Part shown: piece after piece, positions 8,396 through 20,100 of the stretch
Layout: the number at the start of each line of letters is the position of its first letter
How positions within the stretch are numbered: the first letter of the stretch is position 1
DNA from: Poronia punctata
Lineage: Eukaryota; Ascomycota; Sordariomycetes; Xylariales; Xylariaceae
Direction of reading: 5' to 3'
Assembly: GCA_022579005.1 (NCBI GenBank)
Contig: MU401818.1
Location: 1 to 27,317, forward strand
Length of the DNA stretch: 27,317 nucleotides
The notes under the pieces: model-generated
What the model was told of the DNA's origin: nothing
Databases searched by the model: none
What the model saw: only the letters and a program-made list of their open reading frames with translations
Made by a program: the position numbers and the translations under genes

Positions 8396-11300
8396 TTTAG
8401 TTTTGCTTTAAATTTAGCTTTAAAAAGTTTGGTTTTTTTTTTATTAAAAACGTAAGCGTAGCAAATAATAAAGTATTATTTATTTATAGCGTAGTAATGC
8501 TAAATTTATTATATTTACTTTTTATAAATAAAAAGCAAAAGTTTTAAATTAAAGTTACTATATTAAATTAATTTTAATAATGTTTATAATAAGTTTAAAA
8601 CTAGTATAAACTTAATTTAGCTAAACTATAAAAAAAGCAAAGCAATTAAAAAATAATACTTTTAAAATACTTTTTTTAAATTTAATTAGTAAACATATAT
8701 AAATTGTTTAAAAAAAGTAGTTTTTTGCTTATATATATGCTTATATAATGTCTTTTAGCTTACTATAAGCATTATAGTTTTAAATTAAAAACAGTTTAAA
8801 AATAAAAATAACTTATTAACTTATTTGCTAAATAATAAAAGCTTAATATAAAACTGTTTTTTTATTATTATTATTATAGCTTTAAACTATAAGTTGTAAT
8901 TTTTTATAAAGCTAAGTTAATTTGCTTTTAATTTTATATACTATATAAAAAAAATAGCTTAATATTTAAGTGCTTTTTAAAGTTAAATTAAATAAACTTA
9001 AATACTTTTATATTTAAAAATTTATTAATTTATAAAACGTTAAACTTTTTAAAAAGTAAACTAAATATAGTAATAATGCTTTTATTATATAGCTTTAAAT
9101 ATAATTAAAAATTTACTTTCTTTTTATATTTAAGTACGTTTTTAGTACTATAATATATATAAATTATATTATTAAAAAGTATTAAAATATAGTAATTATA
9201 TATTTTTATAGTTTTTTATAAAAGTAGTAAATAATTACTAAAGTAGTTAAAAATTAAAAGTTTTTTACTTTTAATATATTTTAATTTATATTTGCTTTAT
9301 TATTAGTTTAGTTTAAGTTTGCTAGCAATTTAGTAGCGCGTTAATAAAGCTTTACTTAAATATAATAAAACTTTATTAGTTTATTAACTATGTTAATAAT
9401 AATATTTTTGCTTTTAATTATATAAACTTTAAATAAACTATTTTATTTTTATTTTTTTTGCTAAATAAAAACTTTATTTTATAAAAAAAAAGTAAAAATA
9501 AAAAGTAAGTTAAAGCTATTTTAAGTATAAAGCATATAAAATATGTTTACTTTTGTTTTTTTAATTTAAATAGCTTTTATAGCTTTTTAAATTGTTTTTA
9601 TATACTAAATAATTTTAAGTAATAATAGCAAATTATAATTAATTTATAAGTAAGTTTTAAATATTAATAAAGTAAAAACTAGTTTATTAAAGCTTGCTAT
9701 ATTATTTAATACTTTTATAGCTATTTATAAAATTAATTTATTATTATTTTAGTAGCTAATTTTTCTTTAATAATATTAAAAGCGTAGTATAAAAAGAAAT
9801 ATGCACGTTTAATCTTGCTAAGTACTTAATATGCTTTAATAAGCATTTTTTTGCAAGTAATTTTAATAATCTTAGTACTAGCATAAAACTTTTTTAAAAG
9901 AAAGTTAATATTAAAGTTATAAACTATATAATTAAGCAGTTTTTAGTAAATATTAATTTAGCACTTATAAAGTATATTTTATATTTTATATGTTTTTATT
10001 AACTAAATAAAAGTTATAGCTTAAAATAATATAGTTAAATTAATAATGTTAAAAACCTGTTTTTTATTAATTTAAATAATATTAATAATAACTTTATAAT
10101 TAAATTTATAATTGTTTTTTAAAGTAAATTTAAAGCGTTTTAGCGCTAGGTTATACGTTTAGCAATAATAGCAAAATTTTTAAATTTTTTTTAAAATAAA
10201 ATAATTAACTTTATAACTTGCTATAGTTAATATTTGCTTTAGTTTTACTACTTAAAAGTGTTTAAATTATTTATAAAGCTAGCATAACTTAGTTTTAATA
10301 AAGTATATAATAGCTTTATAAAAATATATATTAAAAAATAAATGTTTTTATTTATAAATAACTAGTATTATATTGCTATTATTTTAAATAATAATATTTT
10401 TAGTATTATTTAAATAAATACTAATATAATTAGCGTTATATAGTAAAAATAAAAAAAAAGTAAGTATATTTAAAATATAATACGTTATTGTACTAAAAAG
10501 GTTTTATATTTAAATTATGCTAATATTTTTAATAATATTACTATTATTAAACTTAATGTAAACTTTGCTTAATTTTTATATTATATTTGCTTTTAAATTT
10601 AAATATAAATATGCTTTTAATTAGGCTTTTTTAATAATTAAGTAGTTAAAAGCACTTATATTTTATAATTTGCTTTAATATTTTATTTAATATAAATTTT
10701 TTAAAATAAATTAATTTAATAAGGTTTTAGTTTTAATTTATTATATATTTTTACTTATAATATAATATATATAGGCAAACGTTTATTAAAAACTAAGTAA
10801 ACTTTTTTACTATTTTTTTATTAATATTTTTTTATTTTATATTTAAATTAAAAATAAGTTTAAAAATACTTTTTGCTTTTATTAAGTATTAAAATTCTTT
10901 TTTAATACTTAGCTTATATTTATTAATTATTTTAAAAGTAGTAAAATATTGTTACTTTAACTTATAGCGTTTATTTATTAAATAGTTTATTAATTTATAG
11001 CTTTTTTTACTATATATAAAGCACTTAAACTTTGTTTTTAATATATTTAATTTAAGTTTAAAATAAAAGTAATATAATATTAAAGTATTTTTATTACAAC
11101 TATAATTATTATATTTATAATTTATATAAAATATAGTATTGCTTTTGCTATTATTTACTACTTATAAATATATTTAAAAGTTAAAAAATAAACTTTTAAA
11201 TATTAGCTTTTAATAAATAAGTGCTATATTAAATTTAAAAATACTTTTATATACGTATACTACGTTTATTACTAAGTAAATTTTACTTTAATATATAATG

Positions 11301-12812
11301 CTAAGTATTTGCTAAGCTTTTATAATTTTATTAATTATAATATTAAAAGCTTTTATAAAGGTTTTTTTAAGTTTTAATTATAAATGTTTTAATATATAAT
11401 TATTATTTAGTTAATAAAGTATTAAAACTAATTTATAGTATTATTAAAGTGTAAATTTAACTTAAAATATATGTTTTATTAAGTTTTATTTAAACTTATT
11501 TGCTAAATAAAGTACTGCTTAGCATAATTATTTAAAATTATAAAAAATATAACTTAGTATTAGTTTTTAAATATTTTAATTTAGCAGCATATATTAATAA
11601 ATATTTATACTTTATTATATAATAGGTTATAAGGCTTTTTTATATAGTTATAGTTTTTTTACTATATTTTTATAAACATAGCAATTTTATTTAGTATAAA
11701 AAAAGTATTACTTATTAAACGTATTAAAAATAGTTAATAAAGCAAAATATAGTTAAATTTATAAAAATTTAAAAATAATAATAAAAAGTTTTTAAACTTA
11801 ATAGTAAAAATAAAAATAAGTTGCTATTAAAGCGCTAACTACTTAATTATAAGTTAAAAAATATATATAAAAGTAAATATAAAAGCAGTTTAAAAAGCTT
11901 AAAGTGCTAGTGCTTGCACTTTTAGTTTAAGTGCTAGTGCTTTAAAATATGCTTTTAAATTAAGTATATTTTAATATATATACTTTTTATTTTTAAAAGT
12001 AAATAAAAAATTATGCTAAGCTTTTTGCTTTTATATAAAAATATATATAAAAAGTACTAAAGTTTTTTAATTATTATATTACTATATATAATTGCTAGTA
12101 ATTAGTTATTAATAATAGCTTAACTTTTAATTATGCTATTATTAATACTTTTTTAGTTAAGTACTAATAGTAATAAACGTTAAATTATATGTATAATAAA
12201 ATTAAAAATTTTTTATATTTAGTACTTAAAATTTTATTAAAAAGCTTAAAAAAAAATCTTTACTATTAAAGTTAATATATATATACTTAGTTATTTTAAA
12301 CAAAATATACGTATTTACTTTATTTTTTACTAGCGTTTTAAAGTTAAAATTTTTAATACTTTAATAGTTAAAAATAATATGCTTTTTTAAAAAATAAAGT
12401 GCTATTTTTATTTTTTTAAAGATTTAAATTTAATTAAAGTTTTTATTTTAAGCGTTATAAAGGCAATATAATTTTATTTATTATATACGTAGGGCTTTTT
12501 ATTAAATTTAATTTTTTAATTTTTTTAAAAAAAAGCTAGGGCTATATAAGGTTAATATTATAGTAAATAGGTGCTAATTAGTCTTTAAATTAGCATAAAG
12601 TTAAAAAAAGTAGTAAAAATATTTTTTATTTTTTATTTTATTAGTATATAACTTATAAAACGCTTACTATAATTTAGCATAGCTTTTTTTGCTTACTTAA
12701 TTTTCTTTAAGTAGTTATATAATTAATTTAAATTAAATTTTTTATTTAATAGTTATTTAATTTAGTACTTTTTAAAAGCAATATAAAGCTAATATAACTT
12801 TAAGTTAAATAA
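8396..12812. other. Interior of element N, main part (RIP-degraded, no surviving gene)
   Basis: About 4.4 kb of A+T-rich DNA with stops throughout. It should hold the remains of gag-pol, probably on the minus strand, but no protease, reverse transcriptase, RNase H or integrase motif can be read. A local curiosity is the 14-base direct repeat 'aagtgctagtgctt' at 11902-11915 and 11929-11942. Confidence 0.55.
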
Positions 12813-13468
12813 TTTAACAGATTGTGTTAACTATATCTAGCAAAGTAAAAGGTAGGAAACAGTGCTAAAATTAGCATAGCTAGTATGTATATCGAACATA
12901 TAAGATTAATTAATATATATATACAACTAGTTTATAAGTGCGCGTTGCTTAACCTTTATAGTTAAGCAATACTTATATTTATTTTAGTTATATGTTAGTT
13001 AAGCAGTTTAACCTACGCTTTAACTACAAAAGCTGCAAAATAAATTATACTTGCTGCTTAATAAAGCAATAAGTAAAATGCGCTTTGCGCTTTTTACTTT
13101 CTTAATATTGCGCACTTCTTATTTTAGCTTTATTTTTAACGTTATAATTATTAAACAACTTAAAAGTATTTTTACTTAGTGCTGCGCAACGCGCATGCTT
13201 TATACTAAGTATATAAACCTCTTTTCTTATTAGTTATTATATATAACCTTATTATTAATAAACCTAGAATAATTGCAGCGCAATTTATAAAGCGCGCAGT
13301 TAATTCCTTAATTAACGCGCTGTACACATTGTATTTTTTAAAATAAGCTTTGCTTATTCTTTTAATATTAGATTAATCGTAGCTTAATTTGCTAATGTGT
13401 GCTAAACGCTCCTCTACTCTAGTAGTAACTACTTAGTTATCTTTAAAGTAAACCTATTATCCGTTACA
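12813..13468. repeat. Palindrome-rich repeat R, copy 1 (solo LTR- or MITE-like)
   Basis: This 656-base unit is repeated at 16487-17144 in the same orientation. It starts TTTAACAGAT and ends ATCCGTTACA; read from the other strand the end is TGTAACGGAT, matching the start at 8 of 10 bases, so it has short terminal inverted repeats. It is flanked by AATAA at 12808-12812 and 13469-13473, a plausible 5-base target duplication although A+T-rich. It contains at least seven short-loop hairpins, for example TTGCTTAAC at 12945-12953 with GTTAAGCAA at 12961-12969, and a 13-base arm pair at 13071-13083 and 13087-13099 (one mismatch). It sits inside N near its right LTR, so it is younger than N. It has no coding potential. 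Confidence 0.7.
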
Positions 13469-13545
13469 AATAACAAATAAGTATGTTATTAATTTTTATT
13501 TTTAAACTTTGCTTTTTTATAATTACTAATTTAACTAATAATTAG
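13469..13545. other. Short interior remnant of element N before its right LTR
   Basis: These 77 bases lie between R1 and the right LTR. They begin with the AATAA copy attributed to R1's target duplication. If N runs on the minus strand this is where its primer-binding site would be, but none is recognisable after RIP. Confidence 0.45.
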
Positions 13546-13882
13546 TATTAGTTTAGCTAAAAATAAATATAATTATAATACGTTACTACTTATAGTACTA
13601 TATTAAACTTAACTAATTAAAAAAAAAAAAAGTTAAAAAACTATTTATAGCTAGGTTTAAATAGCTTATAATATAAAGGCTACTTAGACCTACTACGTAC
13701 TAAGTATATAAAGGTAACGTACTCTTTATAATTAAAGTATATAGTAAGTACGCACTTATAATTAGCTTATGCGTACACATTTATTCCTCCGGTATTTACT
13801 TCTATTAAAGGATATAATATAGTTTATATTAATGCAGCTAATGTAGTTAATAAGTAAAGGGGTATTAAAAGAAATTCTAACA
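13546..13882. repeat. Right LTR of element N
   Basis: This 337-base copy aligns end to end with 6927-7265. It is less degraded in its second half, keeping 'tcctccggt' near 13786 where the left LTR has T and A. It ends TTCTAACA and is followed at once by the target duplication and resumed H sequence. Confidence 0.85.
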
Positions 13883-13887
13883 ATAAA
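13883..13887. repeat. Target-site duplication, right of element N
   Basis: ATAAA pairs with GTAAA at 6922-6926. Directly after it the sequence continues as 'actatttatttttatacta', matching H2 'gactaattatttttatatta' near 26003. Confidence 0.75.
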
Positions 13888-14934
13888 ACTATTTATTTTT
13901 ATACTAACTTAAAAGTTTAACTTTATTTATTACTTTTATATTTACTTTTATATTTACTTTTAAATATTATAATATTTATAGTAATTTAAAACGCTAATTT
14001 TAATAAGCATTATAATAATCTTTTACTTTATTATTATAAAAGCTAAGCAAGATTATTTATTAATAAGCGTTATAATAGTTTTTTGCTTTATTTTATTAAG
14101 CTTTATACTAAACTATTAAAATTAAGCTAATAAGCTTATATTAAAGTAAATAAATAAATAAATTACTAAAAAGCTATATTTAATACTAAAGACTTATATA
14201 CTTTTAAACTTAAGCATAATATGCTAGTAAGCAAAGCTAATAAAGCTAAAGCATTAAAGCGCTTTTTATACTACTTTAAAAGCGCGTTTAAAAAAAGTAA
14301 AAATTATAAAAATAGCTATTATAGTTATACTTTTAAAAAATATAAAATAATATTTTAATATACTAAAGCAAGCTTTTACTTATTTTATGCTTTTATAACA
14401 AGCTTTTAAGCTTTTAGTTAAAAAGTAAGTTTATAAAAGCTAAAAAGTTTATTTAAAAAGTTATTATTTTTATAGCTAAAAATTAATAAATTTTAAAAAG
14501 TATATAGTATACGTTTATAAGTTTAATAAAAAAGGCTTTTATTTAAAAAGCAAAGCTTAGTTAGTTATATATAGTAATTAATAGTTTATATATAAAAATA
14601 AAACTATATACGCTTTTATACTTATAAGCAAATTTTTTAAAGCTTTTATAGCTATTATAGCTAAGTTTAACTTTAAAATAAAAAAATATAATATAGTTTA
14701 TACTTTTATTAATATAACGCTTTATAAAGAAATATATATAAAAATACTTTATAAATATAAAAGGTTTAGGTTTATTTTCAAGCTTTTTAAAGCGCTTTAT
14801 AGTTTAAAAAAATTACTACTTTTTTAGCAAAAAAAACTTATATTTATGCTTAAAAAGCTTAAGTTTAAAGCAGTGCTTTATAGGGCTTATTATTATATAA
14901 GAAATTAAAATTTTAAATTTATTTATATTAACAA
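13888..14934. repeat. Repeat family H, copy 1, right part
   Basis: This is the continuation of H1 after the N insertion. It aligns with about 26005-27108; an identical 20-base run occurs at 14110-14129 and 26251-26270. The alignment fades at about 14934, where 'ttatattaacaacta' in H1 corresponds to 'atatattaataattt' in H2, after which the two copies differ. This point may be the right end of H or the edge of another insertion. Confidence 0.7.
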
Positions 14935-16486
14935 CTATAATAAGGCACCTAGCTAGGGAACTTACCTGCTAAGCTATTAGCGCACAAACTACATACTAGC
15001 TAAAGCTATAGTAAACAATAGCCGAGGCTTTACTAGTTATATTTTTTTTAATCTTTTTAGCTAGTTTAGTTATTTACTTAGCTAACTAAACAAAAGTTAT
15101 TTAATATACTTAGTTTTTAAAATTTGTAATAATATTACTTTATAACTATTTTATTGCTTTAACTTTTATACTTTTTTATTTTTATATTCTCAGGTTATAA
15201 TATAATATTTAGCAAAAAGATTTAAACTAAAAACTAAGCACAGTTTATAACTACTAAGCAAACTACCGGCAATAATATAAATAAGCTTAATAAACTTAAT
15301 AGTAATAATAAGTAATAAAAACTAAAACAACTAGCTAATAATTAAGCTAAATTTATAAATAGCTAAAAATAAAAAAGTAATAATAAATATAAAATAAAAA
15401 TTAAACAAATTTAATAATAAACTAAAAGATTTAAAATAAAAAGTGCTACTTGTTAAAATAGTTAATTAGCTACTAAATAGTAATTAATTAAAAAGTTAAA
15501 AAGTTAAAAAGCACTTTTTTTACTTTAAACTGCTATTATATAAAAGCTTTTATAATAAAAGTTTTTATTATAAAAGCTTTTAAGTAAGTTTAAAAAGCTA
15601 AAGTAATAATTTTTTAAATTAAATTATTAATATAATAAATTAAAACTTATAGTTATTTTAGCTACTTACTAAGTAAAAAAAGCTATATTATAAAAATAAC
15701 GCTAAAGCTTTTATATATAATTATAAATAGCTAAAGTAAAATGCTACTACTATAAAACTTAAAAACTAAATTATAGCTATAAAAAAAGCAATTAATAAAA
15801 GCCTAGCTATCAAGATTTAATATAAATTATATAGGCTTTAATATAAGCTAAGTTTAATATTTAAATAAATTAGCATTTTTATTAAAATATGTTAAATTAT
15901 AATAACTTAAAAAATAAAGCTATTTTTAACAACTTTTAAAAGTTTATTTAGGAAAAAAACGTTAACTTAAAGCTATTTAAGTAAACTTTTTAAAAGTAAT
16001 TATATAAGCTTTAGCAATAAAAAATAAAAACTTAACTTTTTTAAGTAACTTTTAATATAAAAGCTTAAAAGCGCTATATTATTGAAAAATAATAGCTAAC
16101 TAGCTTTTAACTATTAGTATAAACTTTAAAAACAATTAAAAAAGGTTTTATTAATAAAGTAGCATATATTATTTAATAATATAATAATAATATATTATAA
16201 AGCTAAAAAATAATAAAGTACTTAGTACTATGCTAATAAGAAATATAAATTGCTATAAAAGCAAAAATATGCTAAACGCTTGCTAAAATAAAAAAAGTTA
16301 GTAAATAACTTAAAAGCGCTTAAATAGTTTAAAAAAAAAGCTAATAACTTATTTAAATAATAAATAAATTAAAACTAAAGCAAATTAGTATATATTAGTA
16401 ATAGCTTTATAAAGTGCTATTATTATAGTAAAAAAAGCTATATAGCTAAGTATTATTTAAAAAATAAGTAGTTAGCATTAAATTGC
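14935..16486. other. A+T-rich DNA with a RIP-spared patch at 14940-15025
   Basis: This follows the end of detectable H homology. The first ~90 bases keep CpA, TpG and CpG steps (for example 'ggcacctagctagggaac') in contrast to both sides, suggesting a short single-copy or late segment. The rest, to 16486, is typical RIP residue with no open frame. It could be the end of H, or the flank into which H inserted. Confidence 0.45.
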
Positions 16487-17144
16487 TTTAATAGATTATA
16501 TTAACTATATTTAGCAAAGTAAAAGGTAAAAAACAGTGCTAAGATTAGCGTAGCTAGTATATATATTAAATATATAAAATTAATTAATATATATATATAT
16601 AACTAGTTTATAAGTGCGCGTTGCTTAATTTTTATAGTTAAGTAATACTTATATTTATTTTAATTATATATTAGTTAAGTAGTTTAACTTATGCTTTAAC
16701 TATAAAAGCTATAAAGTAAATTATGCTTGCTGCTTAATTAAGCAATAAGTAAAATGCGCTTTGCGCTTTTTACTTTTTTAATATTGCATACTTTTTATTT
16801 TAGCGTTATTTTTAATATTATAATTATTAAATAATTTAAAAGTGTTTTTACTTAGTGCTACGTAGCACGTATGCTTTATACTAAGTATATAAACTTTTTT
16901 TTTTATTAGTTATTATATATAACTTTATTATTAATAAACTTAAAATAATTGCAGCACAATTTATAAAGCGCGTAGTTAATCTTTTAATCAATATACTATA
17001 TATATTATATTTTTTAAAGTAAGCTTTGTTTATTTTTTTAATATTAAATTAATTATTACTTAATTTACTAATATATATTAAACGCTTTTTTACTTTAGTA
17101 GTAACTACTTAGTTATTTTTAAAATAAACTTATTATTTATTATA
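16487..17144. repeat. Palindrome-rich repeat R, copy 2 (more degraded)
   Basis: This copy aligns with 12813-13468 over the full length, starting TTTAATAGAT and ending TTTATTATA. Differences are overwhelmingly C-to-T and G-to-A in this copy, so it is older or was hit harder than R1. The 13-base hairpin around 16743-16773 is unchanged, while other hairpins are eroded. Flanks are ATTGC on the left and TACCT on the right, so there is no target duplication; this copy may be one end of a larger element to its right, or a solo copy whose duplication was lost. Confidence 0.7.
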
Positions 17145-20100
17145 TACCTTTTATTTAAACTAAATAGTTTAAATGTTATAATAAAGATTTTTTAACTTTT
17201 ATAGTATAAAAAAATATATAAAAATAAAACTTAGTTTTAAAATTAAATTTAAATATAGTAAACTAAGCATAACTAATTAAATTTCTTTTACTAGTATAGT
17301 AAGTAAAATAAGTATAAAAAAAGTAGCTTAAAATAACTAGCACTTTTAGCTTTTATAGTTACTTTTAGCTAAAAGTTTAATAAAATTTTTTAAAAAACGT
17401 ATACTTAGTACTTTATTTAACTACTTATTTTATAATTAAATTTTTTGCTTATACTTTATATTTTATTAAGTGCAAACCTTATACTTTTACTTTTAAAAAG
17501 TTTTTAAATACTTTAAATTTTTTTACTTAATTTTATAGTACTTATACTTTAGTTAAGTAAACTTTTATAAGTATTTTTAATTAAGTTTATATGTGCTTAG
17601 CGCTTAAAATACTTTATACTTTTTTTATATACTTATATTTTTTAATTACTAAAAGTGTTTTTTGCTAAGTACTAATTTTTTAATTTAAATTAATACTTTA
17701 ACTACTAATTACTATAGCTTAATTAAAAAATAATATATTTATTATTTATTTATTTTTATTTATTTTTATATTAGTTATATTAGCTAATTATACGCTGCTT
17801 TTTATAACTATAAAAAGTAAACTTTTTTTTACCTATATTATACGCTTTTTAAACTTTTTATTTTTTAAGTAACCTATATATATATGCTACCTACTTTTTA
17901 ACGCTTTTATTATATATATTTTATTAACTTTAAGCCTTTTTTGCTTAAAGCTTTTATTTTTTTATATTTTTATAACTTTAGTAAGTATATATAGTAGCGT
18001 TAAATAATAGCGTTTATATTTTTTTTATATTTTTTTATTTTATTTAACTTACGCTATATTTTTTTTATATTAACTTGTTTTTTTTTATATATTAGTTTAA
18101 AATAGTTTTAGCTTACTTTTGCTTTTATACTTTATACTTTTTTTATTTTTATATATTTTGTTTTAATTTTAATTTTGCTTATTATATTGCTTATTGCTGC
18201 TGTTTTACTAGCGCTTATATACGTGCTACTGCTGCTTTAGCTTATTAAATAGCTTACTAAGCAAACGCTATTTATTACTTTTAAAAAAATTACTACTTAG
18301 TTCTAGTTTTATAAAGCTTTTAAATTTAAATAAGTTACTTATATTATTTTTTATTATATAATTATATTTGCGCTTTTTTAACTTTTATATATTATAAATA
18401 TAATTTTATTAAGTTTTTTATATTTAAAAAAATTATTATTGCTTTTTTTTTATATTAATTGCTTTATTGCTTTTTTAGTTATTGCTTTTATTTTTTTTAT
18501 TAGTTTTTATATTGCTTTTTTAATTATATTTATAAGCTTTAATAAATTAAACTTTACTTTTAATAAAAGTATTATATAAGCTTTTATTTTTTTTATTTTT
18601 TTAAAAAATTTAAAATAACTTTTACTTTTTACGCTTTACTTTGCTTTTTACTTTTTAAGTTTTAGTATTGCTTTTAGTTTTTACTTTTTAGTGTTTTTTG
18701 CGCTTTTGCTTTTAGCTTATTACTAAATGCTTTTTTTTAAGTTTTTGCTTAGCAATTTTAACTTTGCTTTTATTTTAGTTATTACTGCTTTTTTTTTTTT
18801 AAGTTTTTATATTTAAAGTAGTTAATTTTTTAGTTAAAGTTATTAAGCTACTTATTACAATGCTAAAAAATATTTATGCTTACTTTTTTAGCATAAACCT
18901 CTTTTTTTTAGTTTTTTTTTTAAGTTTTTAACTTAATACTTTTACGCTTTTTAGCTTTAAAGCCTACTTTAAATACTAATAGCGCTTTTTTTTTACTACT
19001 TATTTTATTATTATTTTATAAATTATATTATTAGTACTAAGCGCTTTTTTAATTATATTTGCTATTTTTTTATTAGTTTTAATAATTATTATAAAGTTAA
19101 GATTAGCTATTTTAAAGTTGCTAAAGCTAGTTTTTAAACTTATTACTTTTATTATTAAAGTTATTATAATTATAAACTAATATAAGTACTTTTTATATAT
19201 ACTTTATTATTTTATATTAATTTAAATTATATAATAAATTTAAATTATATAACTTTACTTGCTATTTTTATAAAGCTTTACGTTTTAAATAAATTAAAAA
19301 ACTTTAAAATAATATTATAAGTATTTTTTTATTATATATTTATTACGCTTATTAACTTTATATTAGCATATTAGTAAGCTTTGCAATATTATTTGCTTTA
19401 TTTAATAATTATTAAATTAAATTTTTAATATAAATAGCAATATATTTAAAGATTTTCTAAAGTAAGTAGTTAGCTTAAAAGTTATTAGTTTAAAGTATTA
19501 GTAGCTAGTTTAGCTTTAAAAGTTATTTAAAATTAAGTAGTACTAGTATAACTTTTTTTATTACGGTTTTTTTTTATTTTATAATATACTTACTATTTAG
19601 CTTATATATATTTGCTAACTTATTTTATTTTATAATTAATATTATATGCTTTTTATATATATTATATATATTTTAACTTAGTACTTTAATATATTATAAA
19701 TTAAGCATTATATAAAAGTGTTTAAATATAATATAAAAAAGCTTTTTAATTAAATTATTTACTAGCATATTTTTAGTTAAAATATACTTAACTTTAAAAG
19801 TTTTTTAAAAATATTTATATTAAACCTATATATTTTATATATTTATATATTATAATTAAGTACTAATTTTTTTTTAATTGCTTATTATAAGCTTAATAGC
19901 TTAAGTATTATTATAATAAATTATTTAATTTTTATTTAAAGTCTAGGTATAGCTTTTTTAATAAGCATTTAATTACTATAAGCTTTTATGCTACAGCTTT
20001 TAAAATAATTAGTTTTGCTTTAATTGTTAATATAAATATAGTAAATTATTAATATGCTTTTTATATAATAAAGCTACTTTAAAAGTTTATTAAATATTTA

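Larger units (their letters stand above)
6927..13882. mobile_element. Nested LTR retrotransposon N, inserted in repeat H and RIP-degraded
   Basis: A 6,956-base insertion is bounded by two direct LTRs (339 and 337 bases). It interrupts repeat H at a point where the other H copy is continuous, with a 5-base target duplication. Removing the two later insertions it carries (S and R1, each with one 5-base duplication) leaves about 6.1 kb, the usual size of a fungal Ty1/copia or Ty3/gypsy element. No gag-pol frame survives RIP, so the superfamily cannot be decided. A T-rich tract just inside the left LTR (from about 7272) would be a polypurine tract on the other strand, and the interior is T-rich on the plus strand, so a minus-strand orientation is likely but unproven. 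The termini TATTAG...CTAACA fit an original TGTTAG...CTAACA. Confidence 0.85.

Noticed and set aside
11902..11942. Direct repeat 'aagtgctagtgctt' as a CRISPR-like or iteron array
   Set aside because: Only two copies, in a fungal RIP-degraded retroelement interior; no spacer regularity or associated genes.
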